Shown here piece after piece: positions 18,268 to 27,005 of a stretch of DNA of 64,000 nt. Made by a program: the position numbers and the translations under genes. Under the pieces are notes generated by a model. That model searched no databases. It worked only from the letters and a program-made list of their open reading frames with translations, and was not told the DNA's origin. Source of the DNA: Motiliproteus sp. MSK22-1 (GTDB lineage: Bacteria; Pseudomonadota; Gammaproteobacteria; Pseudomonadales; Balneatricaceae). Location: the NCBI RefSeq assembly GCF_001968815.1, contig NZ_MIEQ01000022.1, positions 186,001 to 250,000 on the forward strand, given 5' to 3'. How positions within the stretch are numbered: position 1 is the stretch's first letter; each line of letters begins with the position of its first letter.

Positions 18268-19026
18268 TTAGAAGGTCAGCGCAGCAATACAGCCGCAAAG
18301 AGTCATTACAAATAAAAACCACTTTAGGGTCTGTTGTTTTGCTACAAGGGCGAATTTGACTGCTAACCGGGCTCCAATAATTGTTCCGCTTGCCAGTATT
18401 AATCCTGGCAGCCACAAGACTTGATCACGTACGACAAAGACCATTAGCGCCACCACCGTAAATGCCAGAGAGCAGACAAGCTTCAGTGCATTGGCTCTTA
18501 CAAGGTCGTATCGCAGAGTGCCGGCTAACGCTCCTAAAAGAATAAAACCAACCCCGGCTTGTACAAACCCTCCATAGAAGCCAGCGATGCCAAGCCACCA
18601 CCAGGATGAGGGACGTTCGGCCACTCTGTAAGAGGGTGTTCCAGCGGGAGGGCAAACAACAGAAGGGCGAACCAGGATGATTAGGGCCATGGTGAGCATG
18701 CTACCCAACAACAGCGGCTTTAATACCCAGCTTGGAGCAAAAGAGGCTGCAACAGCACCCGCTAAGCCTCCAACCAGAGTCGGCAGAAGAATGGGGCCTA
18801 TATCTTCGCTCGGCAGTTTGTCGTTTGCCCTGAATCCCAGTGCTCCAGCTACTGACTGCAAAGCTACGCCAACCCGGTTGGTTGCATTGGCTATTTCTGG
18901 TGACATTCCTAGCGTCATCAATACGGGGAGGGTCAGATTTGAACCGCCTCCTGCCAAGGTATTGATGCCTCCAGCAATCAGACCAACGAAAACCAGAAGA
19001 ATAGCACTGAAAAAGGATATCTCCAT
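18268..19026 (-). CDS. Sulfite exporter TauE/SafE family protein
   Basis: The start is placed at the ATG at 19026 (MEISFFSAILLVFVGLIAGG), where the first helix begins; an upstream in-frame ATG would add 41 hydrophilic residues and run into the preceding gene. The 252-residue protein has about eight hydrophobic segments. It carries the duplicated TauE motif: INTLAGGGSNLTLPVLMTLG in the first half and YGGFVQAGVGFILLGAL in the second. The family exports sulfonates, sulfite or related organic anions; the substrate here is unknown. Confidence 0.85.
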   Translation of the reverse strand: MEISFFSAILLVFVGLIAGGINTLAGGGSNLTLPVLMTLGMSPEIANATNRVGVALQSVAGALGFRANDKLPSEDIGPILLPTLVGGLAGAVAASFAPSWVLKPLLLGSMLTMALIILVRPSVVCPPAGTPSYRVAERPSSWWWLGIAGFYGGFVQAGVGFILLGALAGTLRYDLVRANALKLVCSLAFTVVALMVFVVRDQVLWLPGLILASGTIIGARLAVKFALVAKQQTLKWFLFVMTLCGCIAALTF

Positions 19027-19120
19027 AGACTCGATTTCTCTATCTTTCTGTCCTGTGGTGGAACGAAAGGCTGCTGAGTTTAACGGTGTTCTGGAGAAAT
19101 GAGTAATTATATGCGGTACA

Positions 19121-20239
19121 TCAGGGGCGAATCCGCAGAATGCGTCCACTGTCGGTTGAAAAGTAAATCCAACCTTCGGGGCTTTCTGCTAATGCTCTAA
19201 TACGCTCTTTCAGGGATGTCAGCAGGCGCTCTTCGGCTATTGCTTTCCCCGAGTCATCCACGACAACTCGATTGATGTGCTGGAGTTTTAAAGCGCCCGC
19301 CAGCAAGTTTCCTTTCCAGTCAGGAAAGGCTTTGCCTGAATAAAGAATCAGGCTGCTTGGGGCGATGGAAGGTATGTAGACCTTAATTGGTTGTTCCATT
19401 CCTTCTTTTTCAGTGCTTTCCCCGACAGCTATGGGTCCCCAGTACTCTTTTCCATAGGAAATAACTGGCCAACCATAGTTGTTGCCCGGTTCTATCAGGT
19501 TTATCTCATCTCCTCCCCGTGGACCGTGCTCAATTGACCAAAGCCGTTGCTTCTGTCTATCGTAGGCGATGCCCTGAGGGTTACGATGACCGTAGCTCCA
19601 TATTTCCGGTAGGCTGTTGCTCTGGCCGATAAAAGGATTATCCGTCGCTACGCTACCATCAAGGTTAACTCTGAGTACTGAACCGGCATGGGTACTGAGA
19701 TCCTGTCCGTTGGCTCGTTTTCCTCGATCCCCAATGGTAAAAAACAGATGCCCCTGGCCATCGAAGGTAATTCGGCTGCCAAAGTGTCGTCCAGCAGAGC
19801 TGGCTGAACTGGAAATGACTATATCCTGCCAGTTGTTTAATCTGTCTCCTGATAAATGAGATCGCGCAAGGGTCGTGACACCCTGACCCTGAATATTTTT
19901 AGTGTAGGTAAAATAGATCCAACCACCGGGTCTGTAGTCCGGTGGAATGGCCACATCCATCAGCCCTCCCTGGCCATTCGCAAGTACTTTGGGATTACCC
20001 TGTATGGGGGTGAGCAATCCGGTCTCAGGGTTCAGCAATTTAATACTTCCATTACGCTCTGTAATGAGTATTTTCTCAGCGCTTAAGAAGGCCATTCCCC
20101 AGGGGACGCCGAGATTGTTGGCGATTTCCTCTACTACAAAGTCAGTTGCCCCGGTCCTGTGCGGAACGATAGTAGCCGCTATGGATGTTGAAATAAAAAC
20201 CGTAGTAAACGCCCAAAGCAGGGCTGAATTCAGTCGCAC
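19121..20239 (-). CDS. PQQ-dependent soluble aldose sugar dehydrogenase
   Basis: The 372-residue protein starts at a GTG after AAAGGA and has a signal peptide ending near STSIAA. The six-bladed GSDH propeller is clear: LGVPWGMAFLSAEKILITERNGSIKLL, GQGGLMDVAIPPDY, GRHFGSRITFDGQGHLFFTIGDRG, WSYGHRNPQGIAYD, LWSIEHGPRGGDEINLIEPGNNYGWPVISYGKEY. The conserved His/Arg residues of the PQQ site are present (GHRNPQG, EHGPRGGDE). It oxidises aldoses in the periplasm using PQQ. No pqq biosynthesis genes are visible in this window. Confidence 0.92.
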   Translation of the reverse strand: MRLNSALLWAFTTVFISTSIAATIVPHRTGATDFVVEEIANNLGVPWGMAFLSAEKILITERNGSIKLLNPETGLLTPIQGNPKVLANGQGGLMDVAIPPDYRPGGWIYFTYTKNIQGQGVTTLARSHLSGDRLNNWQDIVISSSASSAGRHFGSRITFDGQGHLFFTIGDRGKRANGQDLSTHAGSVLRVNLDGSVATDNPFIGQSNSLPEIWSYGHRNPQGIAYDRQKQRLWSIEHGPRGGDEINLIEPGNNYGWPVISYGKEYWGPIAVGESTEKEGMEQPIKVYIPSIAPSSLILYSGKAFPDWKGNLLAGALKLQHINRVVVDDSGKAIAEERLLTSLKERIRALAESPEGWIYFSTDSGRILRIRP

Positions 20240-20307
20240 TATGAAGTCCTTTTTGCGTCTGTGACAAGTGAGTCGGTGAGGGAGCTACCCCTGATATTAT
20301 GTTTAGA

Positions 20308-20637
20308 CTAGGTGCCTCCCGCATCATATTCGGCAGCTTCCATCAAGTGCGCGACTTCATCCTGTTCGTATTCTTCTCTGGCTTTACGAATATTATTTCT
20401 AACTTTATCAGGCAGGCTCGACAGCGCCTCTTTTAGCGCAATAGTCAGCAGGTCTCCAGCTACACAGTTTGAATCTCGCTTGTAGACTGCCGACAGGGCT
20501 TTTAACTCGTGAAATAACTCTGTGGGGATAGGAGCATGTACCTGATGTACAGATGAGCTAACCATATCGCAGCTGTAATCACCTGTTCCATCGCTTGCCA
20601 GTAGCTCACTGATATACTGTGAAATTTGATTACTCAT
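20308..20637 (-). CDS. Small protein, possible pili-tip-component-like family
   Basis: The start at 20637 is fixed by GGAGG six bases upstream. The 109-residue protein has a helical core (VHAPIPTELFHELKALSAVYKRDSNCVAGDLLTIALKEALSSLPD) and an acidic tail. The pattern of a strand followed by two helices recalls the small proteins annotated as type 1 pili tip component in Pseudomonas, or a ribbon-helix-helix fold. The match is weak and the function unknown. Confidence 0.6.
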   Translation of the reverse strand: MSNQISQYISELLASDGTGDYSCDMVSSSVHQVHAPIPTELFHELKALSAVYKRDSNCVAGDLLTIALKEALSSLPDKVRNNIRKAREEYEQDEVAHLMEAAEYDAGGT

Positions 20638-20848
20638 GTTGCCTCCTAGGATGTCTGCCATTTCCTCAATGAAGGAAAGGGCAATTATCTAACTGAGGAT
20701 TCGCTTCGACCTTAAGTCTAACGGTCCTGTGGACAGTATTAGTTATAGGAGCTAACAGAGAGACTGTAAAGATATTGCAGAACAGGTTTTTCTGGAAGCG
20801 GCAGGGTTGTCAATTTTACGTGCTTGCTTTAGTGGAACGATGAGGAGC

Positions 20849-21337
20849 CTAGCGGGTTTCGAAGGGGTTTTGAGCTCGAAAGGTGCCAATGGCCATAGCA
20901 AATGAAAGTAAGATAATAGAATTAAGAAAAACCGGGAGAATAAGAAAGCCGTAGCCAAGGGCATGTACGTTGGCTCCGCCGATTACGGCCGTAATTGCTG
21001 TTGCGCCGCCGGGAGGGTGTATGCAACGACACCAGTGCATGAAAAGCATTGCCAGGGGGATTGCCAGAGATGAAGCCAATAATTCGCTACTGATAAACAG
21101 GTAACAGCTGACCCCGACAGCGGCAGATATCAAATGTCCTCCTATCAGGTTCCAAGGTTGGGATACGCTGGCGTGAGGCATTCCAAATATGAGCATTGCA
21201 GAAGCACCGGTGGAAGCCAGGATCATCGGCAGCCCTTCTTCAGTCAGAATGGAAAGACTGAAAAAGGAAGCAATCAAAGTGCTGATAAATGCACCGATTA
21301 TTGAGAAAGTCAGCTCTTTGGAACCCATTGTGGTCAT
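20849..21337 (-). CDS. HPP family membrane protein
   Basis: The start at 21337 follows GGAGG at good spacing. The 162-residue protein has four to five hydrophobic segments and the defining motif RCIHPPGGATAITAVIGG. HPP proteins include the chloroplast and cyanobacterial nitrite transporters described in the literature. Here the gene is 400 bp from genes trailing the nar operon, which fits a nitrite-permease role, though other HPP proteins have unknown substrates. Confidence 0.85.
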   Translation of the reverse strand: MTTMGSKELTFSIIGAFISTLIASFFSLSILTEEGLPMILASTGASAMLIFGMPHASVSQPWNLIGGHLISAAVGVSCYLFISSELLASSLAIPLAMLFMHWCRCIHPPGGATAITAVIGGANVHALGYGFLILPVFLNSIILLSFAMAIGTFRAQNPFETR

Positions 21338-21732
21338 AGAACCTCCTTCGTCGGTAGGGGAACAACTCAAAATAAGAACTAAACATAAAACCTGGTTAGG
21401 TTAGTGGTACAAGAAATAGGTTAGCAGCAAAACACAGTGGGATGAAGGGTGGTTCAGGCCTCCAGAGCTAACAGGAAGGGGGCAAAAGGAGACCTAAACC
21501 AAAAGAGGTAAATTCTACAACCGTGCTGAAATTCTTAACTAAGTCACGTGCGATAGATGATTGTCTATCCAGGTCAGGTTCACAACAAGCTGATATCCGT
21601 TAGAGATCTGGTCGCGACTGTTTATTACACAAATGTCGTTACATAAATGTTAATACGCAGCTGTTGTTACCGGAGCATTTTTCAGAATTTACCGATATCA
21701 GCCACTCACCATCAACGAATCTTTCAACGGAT
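21338..21732. other. Intergenic region upstream of the HPP gene
   Basis: These 395 bp contain no supported gene. A GATAGA-N6-TCTATC inverted repeat lies at 21552-21569. The promoter of the HPP gene should be in the left half. I find no FNR-like or sigma-54-like element. Confidence 0.35.
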
Positions 21733-22152
21733 CTATCTGGGGGTATCAATGTGTAATGTATTACCGTCTCGATCAAAGGCCAGAAAACGTGCAACCCCTC
21801 CTTGCTGTATTGATTCGACCATCATGGCCATAGGCTGCTGCGCTTCTTCGGTCGTTGGCATGACACCGTTCCGTCCGGCCTGGCAGGCAGCAAAAATCAC
21901 ATCCCATTCCTGGCCTGTTTTCTTTGATTCCTCTATCAGGGATGAGAAGTCACTGAGCTCATTCAATGACTTGTCTACGCACATTACCGGAGTTAAGGCA
22001 CCACCCTGTCCTTCCTTAAATCGTGCGATTTCCTCTTCGTCAGCATCCTCTGGAAGTTCCGCTTTGGTAAACACGAAGAGTATTCGCTGGGGTTCAGCCT
22101 GTTGTCCCGCGGCTTCCAGCAGTTTCTCATAGTTGGAAATATTAATGCTCAT
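21733..22152 (-). CDS. Conserved small protein, often labelled RNR alpha-like
   Basis: The 139-residue protein starts after GGAAG. Its sequence (EPQRILFVFTKAELPEDADEEEIARFKEGQGGALTPVMCVDK, then FAACQAGRNGVMP, and GVARFLAFDRDGNTLHI) matches a conserved family that databases often label ribonucleotide reductase subunit alpha. It is far too short to be that enzyme and lacks its catalytic cysteines, so the label should not be taken literally. It sits in a row with the DGC and parvulin genes downstream of narI. Confidence 0.75.
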   Translation of the reverse strand: MSINISNYEKLLEAAGQQAEPQRILFVFTKAELPEDADEEEIARFKEGQGGALTPVMCVDKSLNELSDFSSLIEESKKTGQEWDVIFAACQAGRNGVMPTTEEAQQPMAMMVESIQQGGVARFLAFDRDGNTLHIDTPR

Positions 22153-22266
22153 AATGCTGTTCTTCCTGATTCTTTGCTATTAAAGACCTGCTTGGATGAC
22201 AGTTGGTTTCCGGGCTATGTGTATCCGGGTTATTCATATCCGGACAATCAATAGTAAAACAGCCCG

Positions 22267-22671
22267 TTAAGCACTGCTACCGACCAGGTTATCCACCACT
22301 ATTGCTTTGATTCTTTTCACATCTACGGGATCAAAGTCCAGATTTGGCCGTTTTTTTATCCCGTATTTAGTCAGGGTGTAGTGGTATGTTGATTCGATTC
22401 CATGATTGTTAAGACAGTTCTTAACGCAGTGGAGGGGGCAGCCATCCAGTGAAATGATGGGTCGCCCTGATTTGGCGACCTTCACCAGGTTTTTTACCCC
22501 TCCGCCAACGCCTGCGATGCAGGACATTTCCGCTTGTCCTTCACGAAAGAGCTCAATAGCCACTTGATTGGCCAGTTGAGCAATATTAGAACATCCGGAG
22601 CAGGAGTATATCAGCGGGAGTGCTCCGGTAGAGTTGTCGTTCTGAGTCCTGATGGCGTTGATTGCTTTCAT
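22267..22671 (-). CDS. DGC-domain putative zinc-binding protein
   Basis: The 134-residue protein has the cysteine-rich DGC layout: YSCSGCSNIAQLANQVAIEL near the N-terminus, CIAGVGGGV in the middle, and LDGCPLHCVKNCLNNHG with the Asp-Gly-Cys motif. The six or seven cysteines fit zinc or Fe-S binding. The family is uncharacterised and is often found near respiratory or redox genes. It lies 74 bp downstream of the parvulin gene. Confidence 0.85.
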   Translation of the reverse strand: MKAINAIRTQNDNSTGALPLIYSCSGCSNIAQLANQVAIELFREGQAEMSCIAGVGGGVKNLVKVAKSGRPIISLDGCPLHCVKNCLNNHGIESTYHYTLTKYGIKKRPNLDFDPVDVKRIKAIVVDNLVGSSA

Positions 22672-22745
22672 GGTATGGGTTTACAGGTGTTTGTATCCTG
22701 AGATTGAGTTCTTCGGAATCAATAGCTACTCTCTGTGTTTCTTCA

Positions 22746-23579
22746 TTACTGAACGAGAGGAGAATCGGCAGCGTTGATATCAAATCCTTCGATTTCAGCT
22801 TCCCCTGCGAGAATACCGATATACTGGCTGATTGCTCTGCGATAGACCTGATGGTCGAGGTAGTGAGATATTTTGTCTTCTACTGCTTCGAATGGTAGAG
22901 GTTCTCCTTCCACCCGATGATCGACTCTCAATACATGATAGCCGTAGCGGGAGCTAATCGGCTTATCAAACAGTCCCTCAGCTGCTGCAAACATGACTTT
23001 TTCAAATTCTGGTACGGTGCTGCCTTTACTGAGTTGACCAAGGCTACCGCCTATATCCTTGGAGGGGCAGGCAGAATGAAGTTGCGCCAGGCTTGCGAAT
23101 TGCTCTGGTTGGGACTTGAGGGTTGCTATCAGTTCTTCGGCCAGAGCTTTCATTTCTATTTGCTTTTCGTCGTCGTCGGGGGCCGCTGCGAGCAGTATAT
23201 GGCTGGCTTCCAACAAAACCGGACTTTTGAATTTCTCCCGATTGGCCTCAAAGTAGGCTTTGCAGTCACTCTCATTGGCTTTAGGGGTGCTGATCTGTTG
23301 ATCAAGCAGAGTGCTGATCAGTGTTTCCTCGTCTTCTGAGCTTATATCTCCGTCACCGCCAAGCCCTTCAGCCCGTGCTTTCTGAAGTAATAGTTCTCTG
23401 ATAACCAGCGCTTCAGCTGCCTTGTTGACAGCATACTGGAGGGATTCAGCCGGATGGTGTTCAACTTCCTTGGAAATCGCCTCTTCACTGATTACGACAC
23501 CGTTGACCTTAATGGCAGGTACGTCAGCTGTGGGTGTCTCGGGAGCTTCAGGAGCTTTTGGGATGCTTGGACAAGACAT
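22746..23579 (-). CDS. PpiC-type peptidyl-prolyl isomerase of the nar cluster
   Basis: The 277-residue protein has no signal peptide, so it is cytoplasmic. An N-terminal SurA/NifM-like helical part (IKVNGVVISEEAISKEVEHH) is followed by a parvulin domain: EASHILLAA, FASLAQLHSACPSKDIGGSLGQLSKGSTVPEFEKVMFA, YGYHVLRVDHRVEGE. This is the isomerase encoded after narI in Pseudomonas, thought to help fold or mature the cytoplasmic nitrate reductase. A 443-bp gap separates it from narI, so it may have its own promoter. Confidence 0.88.
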   Translation of the reverse strand: MSCPSIPKAPEAPETPTADVPAIKVNGVVISEEAISKEVEHHPAESLQYAVNKAAEALVIRELLLQKARAEGLGGDGDISSEDEETLISTLLDQQISTPKANESDCKAYFEANREKFKSPVLLEASHILLAAAPDDDEKQIEMKALAEELIATLKSQPEQFASLAQLHSACPSKDIGGSLGQLSKGSTVPEFEKVMFAAAEGLFDKPISSRYGYHVLRVDHRVEGEPLPFEAVEDKISHYLDHQVYRRAISQYIGILAGEAEIEGFDINAADSPLVQ

Positions 23580-24022
23580 AATGCGACCTTTAAATCGAGG
23601 TGATACTTCAATAACAGTTGTTCAATAACTATTCTTCGAATAAGACTTGCTAATTATCTCAGCCGAGTTGTTTAAACAACTTGAGTTCGGTTAACTGGAT
23701 CTCATTTGAAGAGTATTCATTGGTTTTTTTTCATATCGGGTAACCTCCGTGTCAGTACGTCGGTATCCTGAAGAATGGGCTGTCGTTCAAATATGTTTTA
23801 TCTGGATACAGGGCTATTTGCAACATTGCAATAAAAGCAAAGATGCTGACTTGGTAAGACTAATAGAGAAGAGCAGGACCCGGTGAGTCATAAAACAAGG
23901 GCCTGCTTCAATCTTCAGAATTCCACTAACCTATCATCAGAATGAACATTTTACGTTGTTCATCTGGGGCGGAAAAGCTGGATCTCATCGGTATGAAATC
24001 CAGCTGTTTCAACCTGTTGATA
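23580..24022. other. Gap between narI and the parvulin gene
   Basis: No gene is supported in these 443 bp. A perfect 16-bp palindrome AGTTGTTTAAACAACT lies at 23666-23681, about 87 bp upstream of the parvulin start. A longer imperfect hairpin (AGCAGG...CCTGCT) near 23871-23909 could mark the end of the nar transcript but lacks a T tract. Confidence 0.4.
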
Positions 24023-24706
24023 CTAGCGGTGAGTTTTTTGACGAACCAATTGATAGCTGCGACCCAGGTACCAGACTGGGGCACTGATGACGTGAACCAG
24101 ACGAGTAAACGGGAATACCAGCAACAGGGTCATGCCGAAGAATACATGAAGCTTGTAGATCAGTCCTACAGGTTCCATGGCGACTGCAGCGTCAGTGATC
24201 TGGAAGGTGACGATGCTCTGGGCCCAAGTACCCAGCAGAACCATCACTGAACCGTCCATATGCCCGGCAGAAGCGAAGATAGTCGCCAAACCTAAAAGCA
24301 GCTGAATTAACAGCAACCAGAGGATAACGATATCGGACATAGAACTGGTCGCACGGATACGTGGGTCAGTCATACGACGCTTCAGCAGTCCAACCAGACC
24401 GTACAGGCAGATCAGACCAAAAATACCACCGGAAACCATAGCCAGCAGCTGCTTGGCTTCGGTTGAGATAAAGTGATGGTAAATGGCTGCGGGTGTCAGC
24501 AGACCGACAAAGTGTCCCAGTAGTACAAAAATAACACCAACGTGGAAGCAGTTGCTGGCAACGCGTAAATCGTTGCGAAGCAGCTGACTGGAACCAGATC
24601 TCCAGGTGTATTGCTCGCGATCAAAACGCACCCAGCTACCCAGTAGCAGGATAACGATCGCAACGTAGGGATAGATCCCGAATAACAGCATATTTGAGTA
24701 AGACAT
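24023..24706 (-). CDS. narI: Respiratory nitrate reductase gamma subunit NarI
   Basis: The 227-residue protein follows GGAG and has five transmembrane helices. Heme-b histidine pairs are visible: NCFHVGVIFVLLGHFVG in helix 2 and LIYKLHVFFGMTLLLVFPFTRLVHVI in helix 5. These are the quinol-oxidising cytochrome b positions. NarI anchors NarGH on the cytoplasmic face and takes electrons from quinol on the periplasmic side. It ends the narGHJI operon, 20 bp after narJ. Confidence 0.97.
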   Translation of the reverse strand: MSYSNMLLFGIYPYVAIVILLLGSWVRFDREQYTWRSGSSQLLRNDLRVASNCFHVGVIFVLLGHFVGLLTPAAIYHHFISTEAKQLLAMVSGGIFGLICLYGLVGLLKRRMTDPRIRATSSMSDIVILWLLLIQLLLGLATIFASAGHMDGSVMVLLGTWAQSIVTFQITDAAVAMEPVGLIYKLHVFFGMTLLLVFPFTRLVHVISAPVWYLGRSYQLVRQKTHR

Positions 24707-24726
24707 AATTATCTCCGCACTCTTTA

Positions 24727-25452
24727 TTAGTGGTTCTGAGAGCTTGTTAATTCAGAAGGCATCCAAGTGATTGGAACTGCTTCATCATTTTTTGTTGGTG
24801 GTCGATGCGTCTGTGGACGGCAACCTGCCTCGGGCGATTGATTCGCCATAAAGGTGACCTGCTCTTCTTCCCAAACCTTGTCCATTGCTTCCATGGTGTC
24901 GTCGCGCTCTTCAGCTGCGGCTTCCGCCTTCAGCTTTTCGATGTCCACCTGGGTGCCACCGATAATAAGAAGTGCGTCAAACAGCACAGAATAAAGACTC
25001 TGGCGTTCCTGCAGGCGAGCGCTGATCACACCAAAGATGTGACCTACATCTGCCAAACCCTGGCGGGCTTCAATTTCTGGCCGTTGAGCCAGGAATTCCA
25101 GATACAAAGGGATGTAATCAGGCAGCTCACGAACGGCAATGTCGTAGCCATTGCGCTCGTAGTTGGACATCAGGTCTACCATCGCCTGTCCACGATCACG
25201 GCTTTCGCCGTGAACGTGTTCAAACATCAGCAGAGACACCGAACGGCCTCGATCAAACAGAACACCGTATTCTTCCTGAACTTCCATCAGGTCACGGCGG
25301 CAGACGGAATCTACCAGCCCGACCATCTGCTCGCGCAGCTCGGGAGGAATTTCCCGAGCGGAGCGGACTTCTTCAGTGAGTTCTCCTGCAAATTGCTGGA
25401 GCTCTTCTGTGGGGTAGTTCATTAGCACTGATATAACTTTAAGAATATTCAT
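24727..25452 (-). CDS. narJ: Nitrate reductase assembly chaperone NarJ
   Basis: The start is placed at the ATG at 25452 (MNILKVISVLMNYPTEEL), which overlaps the last codons region of narH by a few bases; a TTG four codons upstream is the alternative. The about 241-residue TorD/NarJ-fold helical protein contains the SLLMFEHVHGESRDRGQAMVDLM signature. NarJ binds apo-NarG for Mo cofactor and FS0 insertion and is not part of the mature enzyme. The C-terminal 35 residues are a polar, Gln/Pro-rich tail. Confidence 0.95.
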   Translation of the reverse strand: MNILKVISVLMNYPTEELQQFAGELTEEVRSAREIPPELREQMVGLVDSVCRRDLMEVQEEYGVLFDRGRSVSLLMFEHVHGESRDRGQAMVDLMSNYERNGYDIAVRELPDYIPLYLEFLAQRPEIEARQGLADVGHIFGVISARLQERQSLYSVLFDALLIIGGTQVDIEKLKAEAAAEERDDTMEAMDKVWEEEQVTFMANQSPEAGCRPQTHRPPTKNDEAVPITWMPSELTSSQNH

Positions 25453-25454
25453 GA

Positions 25455-26993
25455 CTAATCCCAAATTTGAACGGTGTCGATGATATCCCTTCTGTTTGTT
25501 TTCTTGCCGCCAAACAGGTTGAGATCACTTGTACCTGTTGAACAACCATTACCAAAGCTGAATCCACAGCCGCCACGCTCGTCGAACGCTTCATGCATTG
25601 CGTCTTCGCGGTGGGCGGTCGGTACCACATAACGGTCCTCGTAGTTAGCGATCGCCATGTAGCGGTACATTTCACGGACCTGCTTCTTAGTCAGACCAAC
25701 GTCCTTCAGCACTTCAAGGTCTTCAACGTTATCGACCTCTTCTGAACGTTTGAAGGCACGCATTGCCAGCATCCGCTTCAGAGCCAGGGTTACAGGTTTC
25801 TCATCACCGGCGGTCAGCAGGTTGGCCAGATACTTGACCGGAATACGCAGCGAATCAACATCAGGGATAACGCCGTTCATGCCTACGTGGCCAGCTTCTG
25901 CAGCGGACTGAATCGGGCTCAAGGGTGGGATGTACCAAACCATTGGCAGTGTGCGATATTCAGGGTGCAGAGGCAGAGCCACTTTCCAGTCCATCGCCAT
26001 TTTGTAAACTGGAGATTTCTGAGCTGCAGAGAGGACAGAGTCTGGAACGCCATCTTTGCGAGCTTGCTCGATAACCTGTGGATCAAACGGATCAAGGAAT
26101 ACTTCCAGTTGCTTCTCGTAAAGATCAGTCTCAGAAGGTGTGCTGGCTACTTCTTTAATACGGTCCGCATCATAGAGCAATACGCCCAGGTAACGGATAC
26201 GACCAACACAGGTCTCGGAACATACAGTCGGCATACCCGCTTCGATACGTGGGTAGCAGAAGATACATTTCTCAGACTTACCGGACTTCCAGTTATAGTA
26301 GATCTTCTTGTACGGGCAGGCGGAAACACACATACGCCAGCCGCGGCACTTGTCCTGGTCGATCAGAACGATACCGTCTTCTTCACGCTTGTAGATTGCA
26401 CCTGATGGGCAGGATGCAACACAGGCTGGGTTCAGACAGTGCTCGCACAAACGTGGCAAGTACATCATGAAGGTGTTCTCGAACTCGCCATACATTTCTT
26501 TCTGGATGTTGTCGAAGTTCTTGTCCTTGCTACGCTTGGCGAATTCAGTACCAAGAATTTCTTCCCAGTTTGGACCCCATTCGATCTTCTGCATGCGCTT
26601 GCCGCTGATCAGCGAGCGAGGGCGTGCAGTAGGCATGTGATCTCCCAGCGGCGCGGTGTGCAGGTGCTGGTAATCAAAGTCGAACGGCTCATAGTAGTCG
26701 TCGATCTGAGGCAGATCAGGGTTCGCAAAGATGTTGGACAAAATACGGAACTTGCCACCGATCTTCAGTTCAATGTTACCGTCTGCCTTGCGCTGCCAGC
26801 CGCCATTCCAGACGTCCTGGTTTTCCCATTCTTTCGGATAACCGATACCTGGCTTGGTTTCAACGTTGTTGAACCACGCGTACTCCATGCCTTCCCGGGA
26901 GGTCCAGACATTTTTACAGGTTACGGAACAGGTATGGCAACCGATACACTTATCAAGGTTCAGCACCATGCCGACTTGTGAACGAATTTTCAT
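25455..26993 (-). CDS. narH: Respiratory nitrate reductase beta subunit NarH
   Basis: The 512-residue protein follows AAGGAG. Four Fe-S cluster motifs are visible: CIGCHTCSVTCKNVW at the N-terminus, CEHCLNPACVASCPSGAIYKR, CRGWRMCVSACPYKKIYYNWKSGKSEKC with the Trp that makes one cluster 3Fe-4S, and CFCYPRIEAGMPTVCSETCVGRIRYLG. It carries electrons from NarI hemes to NarG. It lies 13 bp after narG. The C-terminal CGFSFGNGCSTG adds further cysteines outside the cluster motifs. Confidence 0.97.
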   Translation of the reverse strand: MKIRSQVGMVLNLDKCIGCHTCSVTCKNVWTSREGMEYAWFNNVETKPGIGYPKEWENQDVWNGGWQRKADGNIELKIGGKFRILSNIFANPDLPQIDDYYEPFDFDYQHLHTAPLGDHMPTARPRSLISGKRMQKIEWGPNWEEILGTEFAKRSKDKNFDNIQKEMYGEFENTFMMYLPRLCEHCLNPACVASCPSGAIYKREEDGIVLIDQDKCRGWRMCVSACPYKKIYYNWKSGKSEKCIFCYPRIEAGMPTVCSETCVGRIRYLGVLLYDADRIKEVASTPSETDLYEKQLEVFLDPFDPQVIEQARKDGVPDSVLSAAQKSPVYKMAMDWKVALPLHPEYRTLPMVWYIPPLSPIQSAAEAGHVGMNGVIPDVDSLRIPVKYLANLLTAGDEKPVTLALKRMLAMRAFKRSEEVDNVEDLEVLKDVGLTKKQVREMYRYMAIANYEDRYVVPTAHREDAMHEAFDERGGCGFSFGNGCSTGTSDLNLFGGKKTNRRDIIDTVQIWD

Positions 26994-27005
26994 AATGCTG
27001 GCTCC

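Noticed and set aside
21733-22152. Ribonucleotide reductase alpha subunit as a name
   Set aside because: The protein is 139 residues and lacks the enzyme's catalytic cysteines and barrel; only the family label links it.
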